Assembly (NCBI RefSeq): GCF_014839835.1
Contig: NC_071646.1
Coordinates: 1,054,001 to 1,118,000 of the forward strand
DNA: 64,000 nt
Direction: 5' to 3'
Source of the DNA: Dryobates pubescens
Taxonomy: Eukaryota; Chordata; Aves; Piciformes; Picidae
Numbering within the stretch: the first letter of the stretch is position 1; each line of letters begins with the position of its first letter. Under the pieces are notes generated by a model. It worked only from the letters and a program-made list of their open reading frames with translations. It was not told the DNA's origin and searched no databases. Of the stretch, positions 23,351 to 33,695 are shown piece by piece. The position numbers and the translations under genes were made by a program.

Positions 23351-24330
23351 CTCCCCCTCATTAACTTCTGCTGTTTGCCTCTGCGGCGCGGACACTCACA
23401 CACGCGCGGGGGGGGTTGGTAAGGTGAATACGAACCGGCACCGGTTTCTGCCCGCCGCCTCCCCTCGCCACGCACAGCCTGAGGAGGGGGTTACGGGAGA
23501 GTTTAAGGCGCTTTCCCCCCTCCCCTCCAGCAGCCAGGCCACGACCCGCGGCACCCACCGCGCAGCCGGCCCGCGGGCCGAGCCCCCTGCGAAGGCCCCA
23601 ACGGGAGGGGCCGGTCCCGGGGTGGGTGTGAAGGGGGTGTGAGGGGAAGGGGGGCGGGGGGTCGCTCCCGCGGCACCCTCGCCTCAACAAAGGGAAAGTT
23701 GCGGAGCCGCCGATCCGGCGCTGGGCTCCCGCCCGCAGACAAAGGCGGCGGCGGCGGCCGGGGCTGAGGGGAAGGGGGGGACGGGGTCCGCCTCAGCACC
23801 CCCCCATAACAACCACACTGGGGGGGGGGGGGAACGACTCTTAAAAGGGAGGTGGAGAACATCAAGGACCCTTCGGCCCCCTCCTCACCGCGGGGTGCCC
23901 CCCCCAGCTCCTCGCCCCTCTCCCCACCCTCAGCCCTCACGGGGGTCGCGGCTTCCCCCCCCCCCCCCCCGCCCCGGGCCCCTTTATTTACCGCCATCAT
24001 CAGCACGCGCGAGCTGTCACCCAGCGCGAGACACCCCAACGGCCGCCGGCCACGCCCCTCTCCCCGCCCATTGGCCGCCCGCCGCTCCCCGCCCCGCCCC
24101 GCCATTGGCTGCCGAGCACGCCACACAACGCTCCCGCCTTCCCACTCGCCTCGCTTGCTCTCCCTCCGCGCTCCGGATTCAGCGCCGCCGCTTACGCCAA
24201 ATCCGAGCAGCGCTGCTTGGTGGTAGCGCCGAGGCGAGCGCACCGGCGGGTGTCGCTTGCGTAGTCTACGGCAGCGGGAGAGCGAGGTCTGGAGGAGCTT
24301 ACGAGTTCTGCGTAGCCGCTAGGGAGAGCT
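23250..24330 (-). promoter_or_regulatory. CpG-island promoter region upstream of USP49
   Basis: The sequence is very GC- and CpG-rich with long C/G runs, between the 3' end of MED20 and the USP49 intron. On the minus strand two CCAAT boxes (plus-strand ATTGG at 24070-24074 and 24104-24108) lie 34 bp apart and flank GC boxes of the GCCCCGCCCCGCC type. Paired NF-Y sites with Sp1 sites are typical of TATA-less housekeeping promoters. The position and orientation fit USP49, but the island could also start a divergent transcript to the right. Confidence 0.65.
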
Positions 24331-24988
24331 CTTCAATGGCTTAGGCTGGAGGAGCGGGAGGGCAGCGCCGAGGGGCGGGCAGCGGCCGGGCCCGGCCCCG
24401 CACGGTGACGTACCGGGCTTTGTGAATCCCAGGCTGAAGTTTGGTTGAGTCACAGGAGGGTAAATAAGGATATTTCGGAGACAAAGAGCCTCTTAAAGGG
24501 GCAGCGCGGGAGGTGGCGCCTTCCTGCCGGGCCCCTGAGGTGGTTGCGTGGGGTGGGAGATACCCCACAGGGGCCCGGAGGCGAGGGGGACCCCGAGGAG
24601 GAGAGGACGAGCACCCCACAGAGCCCCTCGGGTGGCTGCGAGGGGTGGGAGGTACTGCATAGGCCAGGGCTCAGCTCCCAGGAAGCGACAGGGCCGGCAG
24701 GGACTTGGGGAGGAGGAGGAGGATCAAAGCATCCCCAGGGGTGCAGGCCTGCAGCTTGGCCACCTGTCCCTCCGGACCCTGCACCCTGAGAAACCACCTT
24801 CCAGGCCGTGCCTTGACAGGCAAACTGGGTGGGTTTCAGTGGCACTGGCCGAGTCCATTGCTGTGACACAACTGAAAGCCCTCTGCAGACTTGTTAAGGT
24901 GCAGGCTGGCGCGTCCCAAGCCACCCGAACCTGCCCCAGCAGTGCTGGGCAGGGGGTGCAAAATGAGGAGTATTAACTACAGCTAATC
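24331..24988. other. Right flank of the USP49 CpG island
   Basis: GC-rich, fading to ordinary composition after about 24700. The open frames here are typical of GC-rich non-coding DNA, and no exon is supported. Confidence 0.5.
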
Positions 24989-25345
24989 AGAATCACAGAA
25001 TGGGAGGGGTTGGGAAGTCCTGGAGTCCAACCCCCCTGCCAGAGCAACCAGGGCAGGTCACACAGGAACACATCCAGGTGAGGGTTGAGACCTCATGACC
25101 TCTCTGGGCAGCCTGCTCCAGAGCTCCAGCACCCACACCTCAAAGAAGTGTCTCCTCATGTTGAGGTGGAACCTCCTGGCTTCCAGCTTGCACTCCTTGT
25201 TCCTTGTCCTGTCACTGGGCACCACTGAGAAGAGCCTGGCACCTTCATCCTGACACCCACCCCTCAGCTATTTATAGACATTGATCAGATGCCCTCTCAG
25301 CCTTCTCAAGATGAAAACAGCCCCAGGTCCCTCAGTCTAATCAGA
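24989..25345 (-). mobile_element. CR1 LINE fragment of a different subfamily
   Basis: Antisense CR1 with the 3' end CAGAATCACAGAATGGGAGG, then AGAAGTGTCTCCTCATGTTG, TTGTTCCTTGTCCTGTCACT, ATTTATAGACATTGATCAGA and CCCTCTCAGCCTTCTCAAGA. The GTGTCTCCTCATGTT block marks a subfamily unlike most copies here. Confidence 0.9.
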
Positions 25346-27190
25346 TTAAAAAGCAATCATTTTATCCATCAAGAATGCAAAAAGCCCCAGAGTCAGAGCA
25401 GCCCCTCAGGAGGGGCAGCTGATCCCCTCCTGCACAGAAAGGCTCTCACAGCACCAAGCATTTCTGCTAAGCCATAAAGGGCTAAATCCTGACCCCATCC
25501 TCACACATGTGGAAACCTACTGACGTCAATGGCTGGAATGGTGTAATTGAAGGCAGAATGTAGCTCAAGGGGGCTCATTTTATTACTCTAAGAACAGCAC
25601 AATGTATTAAGAAGAGCACAGAAGTCTCCAGGGATTCCAGCATGCATTTTCTGTTAAGCCATGTGACCAGAGTTTTGACATCTCTGCTTATAGAATGCAG
25701 CTTTCAGGAATTAATAAAGCATTAGCATGACTAATCAGATCATTAAAAGGTATTTTGGGGCTTGTTTGAGGCTTAAAATAGGAAACAGGCTGGAAATAAC
25801 CATCCCTGTGAAGGCTGCAGTTAGGTTTTGTAAGCTTCCCCAGCCACAGGGATGGCAGCAGGTCAGATTCTCGCTGAGTTTTCATCACTGAAGCCAGTGC
25901 ACATGGCATGGAGTGGGGCTCAGAGCTGCAAAAACTCAGTGTCTTCAGCACACTGCAATTTCCAACACTCTCCTGGTGCATGATGCCATTTATTATGGCT
26001 CATTAACCAGCTCTTTCTGGACCCAGTGCTGATTAGATTTATTAAATGCCCACACTAAAAGGCTCTGGGTCCTCTAACAGTTAATTAGCTTTACAGGTAT
26101 AAATGATCATCACAGAAGAAGTCATACCTAAACAACTGCTTCTCCAGCAGGCAGCACATCAAGAAACACAGCAGCTCCTTTGCCCCCTCCCTGCTGCTCC
26201 AGAGGGAAAGGAAGCTACTCAGGAGAAATCCATTTCTGCTTTACAGGCTCTTCAGACTCTTCAAGACCCACAGATTGATGAGGAACCACCAAGGTCTGCT
26301 GCAAGCAGGCTGCAGGCTGCTTCTTCACAAGGATCCTACCACCCTCCCTGCCAAGCTCCCTCCCTAAAGCCATCCTCAGACCATCTCCACGTGGATCGTT
26401 TAAGCGTGGGACACAGGCTGCAGAGCTGGGACCCTGCTCCACACAGGAGCCACAGGGGAAGCACAGTGCAAAGGTTGTGACTGAATCAGGGTGGGGGAGG
26501 TCTGGATTCTGAGACCAAGCAGGAGGAGAAAGAGGAAAAAAATGGCAGGTACAAGCCAGACAGATACTGAACAAGTACAACCAAGGGGACAGCTGGCTCA
26601 AGGGGGTCTCATTTCCCTGCTTTCCCTGCTGTAAGAATAAATCACCACTAAAAAGGGGGGAAAAGAAGAAACATTCAAGTGATATCAGATGGTGAAATCT
26701 TCTGCTTTTGACTCTTATTCCCCAAGTCCTTCCTTGCTCCCTTCAACCTGCTGAAGACACCAGGGCCTCTCAGATGAGAGCTGGTGTGCAGGGATGGGAT
26801 ATGTATCACCTACCTCCCAAGCACTGAGCCAAAGCAGTTGGTGTTTGCTTTCTGGGCACAAGAGGGCCCCTGCCAGGCTCATTTAGTTATTTATCACCAG
26901 GTTTCATCAGCAGCATCCAAGAGGCAGAAGATTTTCACACTCCCATCAGATAGAAAAGCTGAAGGCAAGCTAAGAACAGAGCATCCCCAAGAGCAGGAGT
27001 GCAGGAACTCCTGGAGCTTCTGCCACGGGGAAAGCAGTTTGCTTCAGGGGCATAAAGCTCTTGAACCAAAGCAAAGATAAAGCTCTGCTGAGTAACTGTC
27101 TCCACACAGCAGCACATCTCAGGAGCTGTAAAGTCACAAACACAAACCTGCAGCACTCTTGGTGCTGGGAAAGGCTCCCAGCTGCTCACC
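25346..27190. other. Intergenic sequence between the USP49 promoter and the MED20 3' end
   Basis: No gene, CR1 or other repeat recognised in 1.8 kb. An AT-rich unique part lies at 25490-26110. Confidence 0.5.
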
Positions 27191-27203
27191 AAGAACACAG
27201 CTT

Positions 27204-27209
27204 TTTATT
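27204..27209 (-). terminator. Poly(A) signal of MED20
   Basis: AATAAA on the minus strand (plus TTTATT), 385 bases after the MED20 stop. It is the first such hexamer downstream and gives a 3'UTR of about 0.4 kb. Confidence 0.75.
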
Positions 27210-27593
27210 TGGGTGGCAAAAGCAGGACCAGGACACTTTCACACAGAGATGTAAACCTCTCACACAGCTCTTTGCAGTCAAGGAAATCCTGCCCTTCTGC
27301 ACACCCTGGGCTGGGATTTCTCCTTTTCCCTCCTGCAGATGAAGCACTGCACAAAGGACCAACAGAACCAAGGGCCTGGGCCCAGACACTCAACCCCACG
27401 ACGGCAGACAGGAAGAAATCTGCCAAACGTTCAAGACTTTGCCTTTGAAGCAGGGGAAGAAGATTGAGAAGACTGAAAAAAAAAAACCCCAAACCCCAGA
27501 CCTGGGCTGCCTCCAGTGCCACATGTTGGAGGGACTCCTGATGCAGAGGGGCAGGCAGGAAGGAGGCTGCAGACCGAGCTCCAGGGAGGCCTT

Positions 27594-30151
27594 TCACCTG
27601 ATCCCCGCCACAGGAACCTGCTGCTGCTTGCGGATCTTGTTGAACAGCTCCATGTACTGCACCATGGTGTCTGCTGGGCTGTAGATGCTGTCATGCTTGG
27701 TGCTGAACACAGAAGGGATGCCAGGAGTGTGGCTCCCCATGAAGCTCTGCATGAACTCCATCAGCAGGTTCCAGCAGTCGTTGGCTATCACGCAGGGGCA
27801 GTACTCCACCTGGCAACAGAAAGCACAGCCCTGAAGCGATGACCACGCAGCAGATGTGCTCTCCCCTCCCTGCATCCTAGAATGGCTCAGGTTGGAAGGA
27901 GATCATCTCCTCCAAGCTCCTCACCATGGGCAGGGACACCTCTCTCTCCACTAGTCTGGGGTTGCTCAAGGCCTCATCCAGCCTGGCCTTGAAGCCCAGC
28001 TCGGCAGCAGCGTTGACACCACAACATCTGTGTTTACTGCAGTGAAGAACTGAGCCACTCCTCAATCCTCCCCCCCTGCTGGCTAGGAACACCTGCCTGA
28101 TTAACTCCCTATCAGATAATGGGATTGGTGTGCTTAGGAAAAGCATCAGCTCTGATTTTTAAAGACCTCTAATCATCTAATTCTCAGCTATCTTGAAGAC
28201 AGGCACCAATACATCTAGATGTCTGCAGCCTGACCTGCTCTGCTCTGCCCTCCCCACTCTGGCACAGCCCAGCTCCTTGCCTTTTCCTAAGAGGCTTTTC
28301 AGCCCTGCTGAGGCTTGTCCACAGCTTGTGAACCTTTGACTCACACTCAACCATATCCTCAAATGCCCTCCTAGATCCTCCCATACCCTCCTGCTGAAGG
28401 ATCTTCCTTTAGAGTTTGCCTCAGCCTAGCCTCTGCCCTGTGAAACATCCCTCAGCAGCTGCCAGCTGCCGCTCTGAGCCTCAGCAGCAGTCACAGCACC
28501 GAGCAGAGAGCACACAGAAGTCTGCTGCAGCCTTTGAGGCCCCCCCAGCACAGCAGTCCAGCTCAGCACGCCATGGAGTAGGACTGACACGTGCCAAAAG
28601 CCCTCTGCTGAGAAGACCACCATTTCTACACCTCAGGAGCAGGACCTGGGGCAAGAGGACCCTGCTCTCCTGGGCCTGTGTCTGCTCAAGGTGGGGAAAG
28701 CAAGCAGAGCCCAAACCAGCAGCCGAGGAGGTTGGTTTGCCCCCCTCAGTGTGCTTATCAACCTCAAGTGTGCCTCCCATGCTGTGCAGCAGGACCTGAA
28801 GCAGATTTTTAGTTCAGGGGCATCTCCTTGGGGTTTTCACAGGCTGTCCTGGAGCTGCAGCTGAGCCCCACACCACCTGCCAGGGTTCAGCCTTGCCCTG
28901 AAAAGACCAACACCCTGCCTGCTGCACCCAGCACCACACCTGGGACAGGCCAGCAGCAGCAAGCCAGACAGACACAGAGAGGACGTGGGACTGCTCATCC
29001 AGGGTGGGATCTCCCTGCCTGCAGGTGTGTCTCACAGCCTTCCAAGGTGCTCCTCACCTCCACAGAGATGCCCCGGGCGCTGGGCCCCATGGTGACCGTG
29101 CCCACCTTCACCAGGAAGTCGCAGTACTGGTAGCGGGTGCCCCGGCTCTCTATCTTGTTGGCCTTGGCGTTCTGGAAGAAGCCTTTCAGCTTCACCATCA
29201 GGATGTCAAAGTTGGCATCTGCCACCAGGCAGGGGCCGCTCTCAAAGAGAGCGAAGCAGCTGAGGGGGTACTCGGAGTTGTGCATCACGTACATCAGCTT
29301 GCCTGTCTGCCCTGAAAGGAGAGCAGTGCTGCTTGAGCTGCACATCCAACAACCATCCCAGGGCAAAAGCTGCTCCCAACGTCCAGCCTAAACCCCCCCC
29401 AGCACCATGAGGCCTTTTTGTCCCTTGTTCCTCGAGAGGCGAGACCAACCCCCACCTGGCTCCAGCCTCTTTAAAGGATTGGTAGAGAGTGAGAAGGTCT
29501 CCCCTGAGCCTTCAAGAAGTTTGGCATCCCTCAGCACCAGGTACAGGGATGCTCCTACTCCCTAAGGAGAGACAGGAACCGCAGCTGGCACCTCCGGTGG
29601 TGGAGAAGGCAGCGAGATGCCTGCTCCTTCCTCACCGTAACAAACGAACCCAAATAAAGCAGCGATGCCCCGCGGGAAGAGCCTCGGTCCTCCCGGCTGC
29701 AGGCGTGGCCTCACCCACAGCAGCCACTCGTTCCACGGGAGGCCGCACTGGCACCGTAGCCGGGGCTGCCCAGGCGGAGCCTGGCTGAGGAGCTGGAAGC
29801 GGCACCAGGAGAGCGACCCGGCCGGCTGAGAGCCGCCCCCGTCCCGACGCTGACCTTGGCTGCTGATGGTGGAGGCGGCGGTGTGGTAGGTCTCACAGTC
29901 CACGCAGAACGTTCCCTGCTTCTCGGCCCCCAGCAGCTCCAGCTTCCGCGTCAAGAGCTCCACCGTCTGCTGAACGCTCTTCCCCTCCGCCACCGGCACC
30001 TGCGACACGCTGCAACCGGGAAACGGGGGGGAGTCAGGGGCCGGCCGGCGGCTCCTCCCGGCCCCCGCGGCGGGGAGCCCCTCACCGGGGAGCCCCTCTC
30101 CAAGTCCCCATCCCTCCCTCTCCCCCTCCACCCTTACCAGGTGACCCCCAT
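27594..30151 (-). CDS. MED20: MED20, Mediator complex subunit 20 (four exons, complete)
   Basis: Exons on the minus strand are 30151-30138 (only 14 coding bases), 30009-29855, 29311-29058 and 27809-27594. All introns are GT-AG and phases agree, giving exactly 212 aa as in human. The protein begins [20 protein letters not shown] and ends [11 protein letters not shown], with the very conserved block [13 protein letters not shown] in exon 2 and [13 protein letters not shown] across the last junction. MED20 has a TBP-like fold and pairs with MED18 in the head module of Mediator, the nuclear bridge between activators and RNA polymerase II. Introns are 128, 543 and 1248 bp, and the last two contain antisense CR1 fragments. 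The start codon lies 199 bp from that of BYSL on the other strand. Confidence 0.98.
27877..27995 (-). mobile_element. CR1 3' fragment in MED20 intron 3
   Basis: Antisense CR1: AATGGCTCAGGTTGGAAGGA, CATGGGCAGGGACACC and CCTCATCCAGCCTGGCCTTG. Confidence 0.9.
29366..29520 (-). mobile_element. Internal CR1 fragment in MED20 intron 2
   Basis: Antisense CR1: CCAACGTCCAGCCTAAACCC, TTTTTGTCCCTTGTTCC, GAGACCAACCCCCACCTGGC and AGAAGGTCTCCCCTGAGCCT. Confidence 0.85.
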
Positions 30152-30350
30152 GCTGCAGCGCCGCGGGACGGCAGCGCCGCGGGCAGCGAGACGCCGGAAG
30201 GGGCGGGGCAGGCCCCGCGACGTGCACCGGAAGGGGCGGGGCCAAAGCGCGCACGCTGCCGGTGGCGGAGCGGAGCTCCCAGCGCGGCAGCCCCGGCCCG
30301 GGCCCTTCTCCCTCTGCCTAGGCCGGCACTGAGGCTCAGCCCCCGCCGCG
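30152..30350. promoter_or_regulatory. Bidirectional MED20/BYSL promoter with duplicated ETS-GC box module
   Basis: Only 199 bp separate the two divergent start codons, inside a CpG island (about 29700-31000). CCGGAAGGGGCGGGGC occurs twice, starting at 30194 and 30227. Each copy joins an ETS core (CCGGAAG) to an Sp1-type GC box, and the copies are 33 bp apart. There is no TATA box. A pyrimidine tract CCTTCTCCCTCTG at 30303-30315 lies near the expected BYSL start. This layout is typical of divergent housekeeping promoters. Confidence 0.85.
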
Positions 30351-33300
30351 ATGCCCAAGGCCCGGCGGCCGCGGGGCTCCGGCCCCGATCCCGGCCCCAT
30401 GCTGCCGCTGGCCGAGCAGATCCTGCGGGAAGGGGCCCCGCGGGCCACGGTGCGGGAGAAGCGGCGCGGCAGGCAGGCCGGCGAGGAGGAGGATGGCGGC
30501 GAGGGTTATGTGGACGCGCGGCTGTCCCGGCGTATCCTGGAGCAGGCGCGGCGGCAGCAGGAGGAGCTGGAGGCCGAGCACGGCCCCGGCGTGCCTGCCG
30601 TCGCTAAGCAGCGGAGCACGGCGCTGGGTGAGCCCCCGGTTCTTCCCCGGCCGCCCCCGGGCTGTCCAGGGTGCGAGGCTCCGGACTCAACCAGCGCCGC
30701 TCCCCCGCAGGCCCGGCGGTGCGCGGCCCCGGCTCGGACTCGGAGGACGACGAGGAGTGGCCCTCGCTGGAGAAGGCAGCGCTGGTGGCGGGACGGAGCG
30801 GGGACTATGGCGGGGAGGTGGCGGTGGACCCCGAGGACGAGAAGGCCATCGAGATGTTCATGAACAAGAACCCACCGCTGAGGTGAGGAGGCGGCGGGAG
30901 AGAAGGGGCCGGGGCTGCGGCTGCTGCTTCCCAGCACGGCGCCTAACCTGCGTGCCCCCTGCGCCGGCCCCAGGCGCACGCTGGCAGACATCATCATGGA
31001 GAAGATCACCGAGAAGCAGACGGAGGTGGAGACAGCGCTGTCGGAGGTATCCGGCTGCCCCATGCCCCAGCTTGACCCCCGTGTCCTGGACGTCTACAAG
31101 GGGGTCAAGGAGGTAAGGCCAAAGCTTCTGAGCCTCACAGCTACCACCTCTGCCCCTGTGCCCTCCCGGAGAGGCTGTCCTCATCCTCACTGTGCAGGCA
31201 CTTCTGTGTGTCACCTGTGCTTTGTGTAGTACCAGTCCCTGGAGGACCTGGAGAGGGACAATCTCCTGCGTGCTGTGCTCAGGGGGCGCCTGGGATGCTC
31301 CTTTCTTACCAGAGAGGCTGAAGGAGGGCACAGCTTTTTTCCTGGTGATGTTGCAAGTCCTGCAGCCCTGCCCTCAGCCCCTGTGTCACAGCCTGGCCTC
31401 TCTCTGTGTCATTGAAGGTGCTGTCCAAGTACAGGAGTGGGAAACTCCCCAAGGCATTTAAAATCATCCCTGCCTTGTCCAACTGGGAGCAGATCCTCTA
31501 CATCACAGAGCCAGAGGCCTGGACAGCAGCTGCCATGTACCAAGCCACCAGGTGAGATCAGGCTGGGAGCTGCTGGCCTGGGCTTCTGAAGCTTTTTTAC
31601 TTTCCATAACTGGAACCAGGACTTCCCAACCACCAAGCTGGCCCCCAGCCTGGCCTCCTCTCTCCACTTTTGTGCTCAGGATATTTTCCTCCAACCTGAA
31701 GGAGAGGATGGCTCAGAGGTTCTACAACCTGGTGCTGCTGCCGCGGGTCAGGGACGACATCGCCGAGTACAAGCGCCTCAACTTCCACCTCTACATGGCC
31801 TTGAAGAAGGCTCTGTTCAAGCCAGCAGCCTGGTTCAAAGGTGGGGAAGCTCAGCAGGGTGCCTGTTGTGCTGTGACAGGACCCTGTCCCCTGTGTCGTG
31901 GGGCTCTGTGGGGAGGAGACATTGAAGAGGTGCAGAAGGTTCCCCTTGGCAGACAGGGTGGCATCAGAACCTCCCTCCAGGAGCCTGTTTGAAGTGTTCA
32001 GGGTGGAAGGATGATGTGCTCTGGGTGCTGCCAGTGAGTGGAGCTGGCAGGTGTTGGGGTTCTGGAGGCTGGTGGTGGGTGTGAGCCGTCCTGGGGCTGA
32101 TCTTGGCCTTGTCTGGCAACCTGGGGTGGTCTGAGGCTCACGGCAGGGGGATGCTGCAGCCCCTCTAACAGCAGCTGCAGGAGGAGCTGGTGGTTCCATG
32201 GGGTCAGATGTGTCCTGAGATGGGAGAAGGGGCTTCATCCCAGGGGGTTTCCTGCTGTGGTTTAGGCAGGTGGGGTCTGACTCTTCCTCTGCAGGGATCC
32301 TCATCCCCCTGTGCGAGTCAGGGACCTGCACGCTGCGGGAGGCCATCATCATCGGCAGCATCCTCACCAAGTGCTCCATCCCCGTCCTGCACTCCAGGTA
32401 CCAGGGCTGGGAGGCTGCTGGGGGCAGAGCTGCTCCTCTGGGGACACCAGTGCTGCACCTCAGGCTGGCCCTTGGCCTCTCTGACATTTTAGATGTGGCA
32501 TTGAGCTCACTTCAGCTCCTTCTGGGGTAGAGATGGGAGGCTGGGGGTTGAGATTGTAGTCCAGAGGAGGCCACAAAGATGCTCCCAGGGCTGGAGCAGC
32601 TCTGCTGTGAGCACAGGCTGAGGGAGCTGGGGCTGTGCAGCCTGGAGAGGAGAAGGCTGCAGGGGGACCTTAGAGCTGCCTTCCAGTTACCTGGAGGGAT
32701 CCTGCAGGAGGGCTGCAGAGGGACTTCTCATGAGGGTGTGTGGAGACAGGACAAGGGGGAATGGCTTGAAGCTGAGGCAGGGCAGGGTTAGAGTGGAGCT
32801 GAGGAGGTTCTTCAGTCTGAGGGTGTGGGACTGGAACAGGCTGCCCAGGGAGGTTGTGCAAGGCCAGGCCGGACGAGGCCTTACGCAGCCGAGCGTAGCT
32901 GAGGGCCGTCCCAGCCCGTGGCGGGGACCCCTCCGAGGTCCCTTCCGCCCCGAGGGCGGGGGGCTGGCTGGGCCCCTCTGTGGGGGCCCGGTGGGCTCTG
33001 CCTCCTCACCGGGGCCGCTCCCCACAGCGCAGCCATGCTGAAGATCGCGGAGATGCAGTACAGCGGCGCCAACAGCATCTTCCTGCGGCTGCTGCTGGAG
33101 AAGAGCTACGCCCTGCCCTTCCGCGTGCTCGACGCCCTGGCCTTCCACTTCCTGGCCTTCCGCTCCGACCCCCGCCAGCTGCCCGTGCTCTGGCACCAGA
33201 GCTTCCTGGCCCTGGCCCAGCGCTACAAGGAGGACCTCTCCTCGGAGCAGAAGGAGGCTCTGCTGGAGCTGCTCAAGTTCCACAGCCACCCCCAGATCTC

Positions 33301-33376
33301 CCCCCAGATCCGCAGGGAGCTGCTGGGCTCCAAGACGCGAGACCTGGAGGGGCCGGAGCCGGCGGCCCCGCGGTGA
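30351..33376 (+). CDS. BYSL: BYSL, bystin (seven exons, complete)
   Basis: Exons are 30351-30627, 30711-30882, 30974-31112, 31418-31551, 31680-31840, 32295-32397 and 33028-33376. They are joined by GT-AG introns in consistent phase to 444 aa; human bystin is 437. The N-terminus is basic and variable ([11 protein letters not shown]), followed by [20 protein letters not shown] and an acidic patch [12 protein letters not shown]. The bystin domain runs from about residue 145 to 435 and includes [36 protein letters not shown] and [19 protein letters not shown]. Bystin (yeast Enp1) is needed for 18S rRNA maturation and export of pre-40S ribosomes; in vertebrates it was also linked to trophoblast adhesion. 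The start matches the conserved MPK beginning in a good Kozak context (GCGATGC). The introns are 83, 91, 305, 128, 454 and 630 bp, and the last holds a CR1 copy. Confidence 0.98.
32555..32960 (+). mobile_element. CR1 LINE fragment in BYSL intron 6
   Basis: Sense CR1: CCAGAGGAGGCCACAAAGAT, GAGGGAGCTGGGGCTGTGCA, GGCTGCCCAGGGAGGTTGTG and GAGGTCCCTTCCGCCCCGAG. Its 3' part is more GC-rich, with several CpGs, than other copies. It ends about 70 bp before the last BYSL acceptor. Confidence 0.9.
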
Positions 33377-33496
33377 GCGCTGGAGGGGAGAGCTGGCGCT
33401 GCTGGAGGAGCCCAGCCCTGGGGACAGAGCCTCCAGCCCGGGCTCCTGCTGCTCCCAACGCCATGGAGCTGGAGCCTGCTCCCTCTGCTGCTTGTC

Positions 33497-33640
33497 CTGG
33501 GGCAGGACAGCCCTTGTCCCACCGGGAACCTGGGCCAGGACAGCTCTTGTCCCACCGGGAACCTGGGCAAGGACAGCTCTTGCCCCACCGGGAAACCCGG
33601 GGCCAGGACTGCCCTTGTCCCCCTGGGAACCTGGCCCCGG
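33497..33640. repeat. 33-bp minisatellite in the BYSL 3'UTR, about four units
   Basis: The unit is like GGACAGCTCTTGTCCCACCG followed by GGAACCTGGGCCA, repeated with a few changes. It lies between the stop codon and the poly(A) signal, so it should be part of the BYSL mRNA. Confidence 0.85.
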
Positions 33641-33668
33641 GAGGCTTTGGCCTCTTCCTGTGGTGGAA

Positions 33669-33674
33669 AATAAA
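33669..33674 (+). terminator. Poly(A) signal of BYSL
   Basis: AATAAA in GTGGAAAATAAAACCTG, 293 bases after the BYSL stop; the first one downstream. Confidence 0.85.
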
Positions 33675-33695
33675 ACCTGAGCCACATCCCTCGGT

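Noticed and set aside
23503-24243. 246-codon minus-strand open frame in the USP49 CpG island
   Set aside because: Gly/Arg/Pro-rich product of a CpG island without any domain. It may overlap 5'UTR but is not supportable as a protein.
31597-32487. 296-codon minus-strand open frame across BYSL exons 5-6
   Set aside because: Shadow of the real plus-strand exons in GC-rich DNA; low-complexity Pro/Ser/Ala content.
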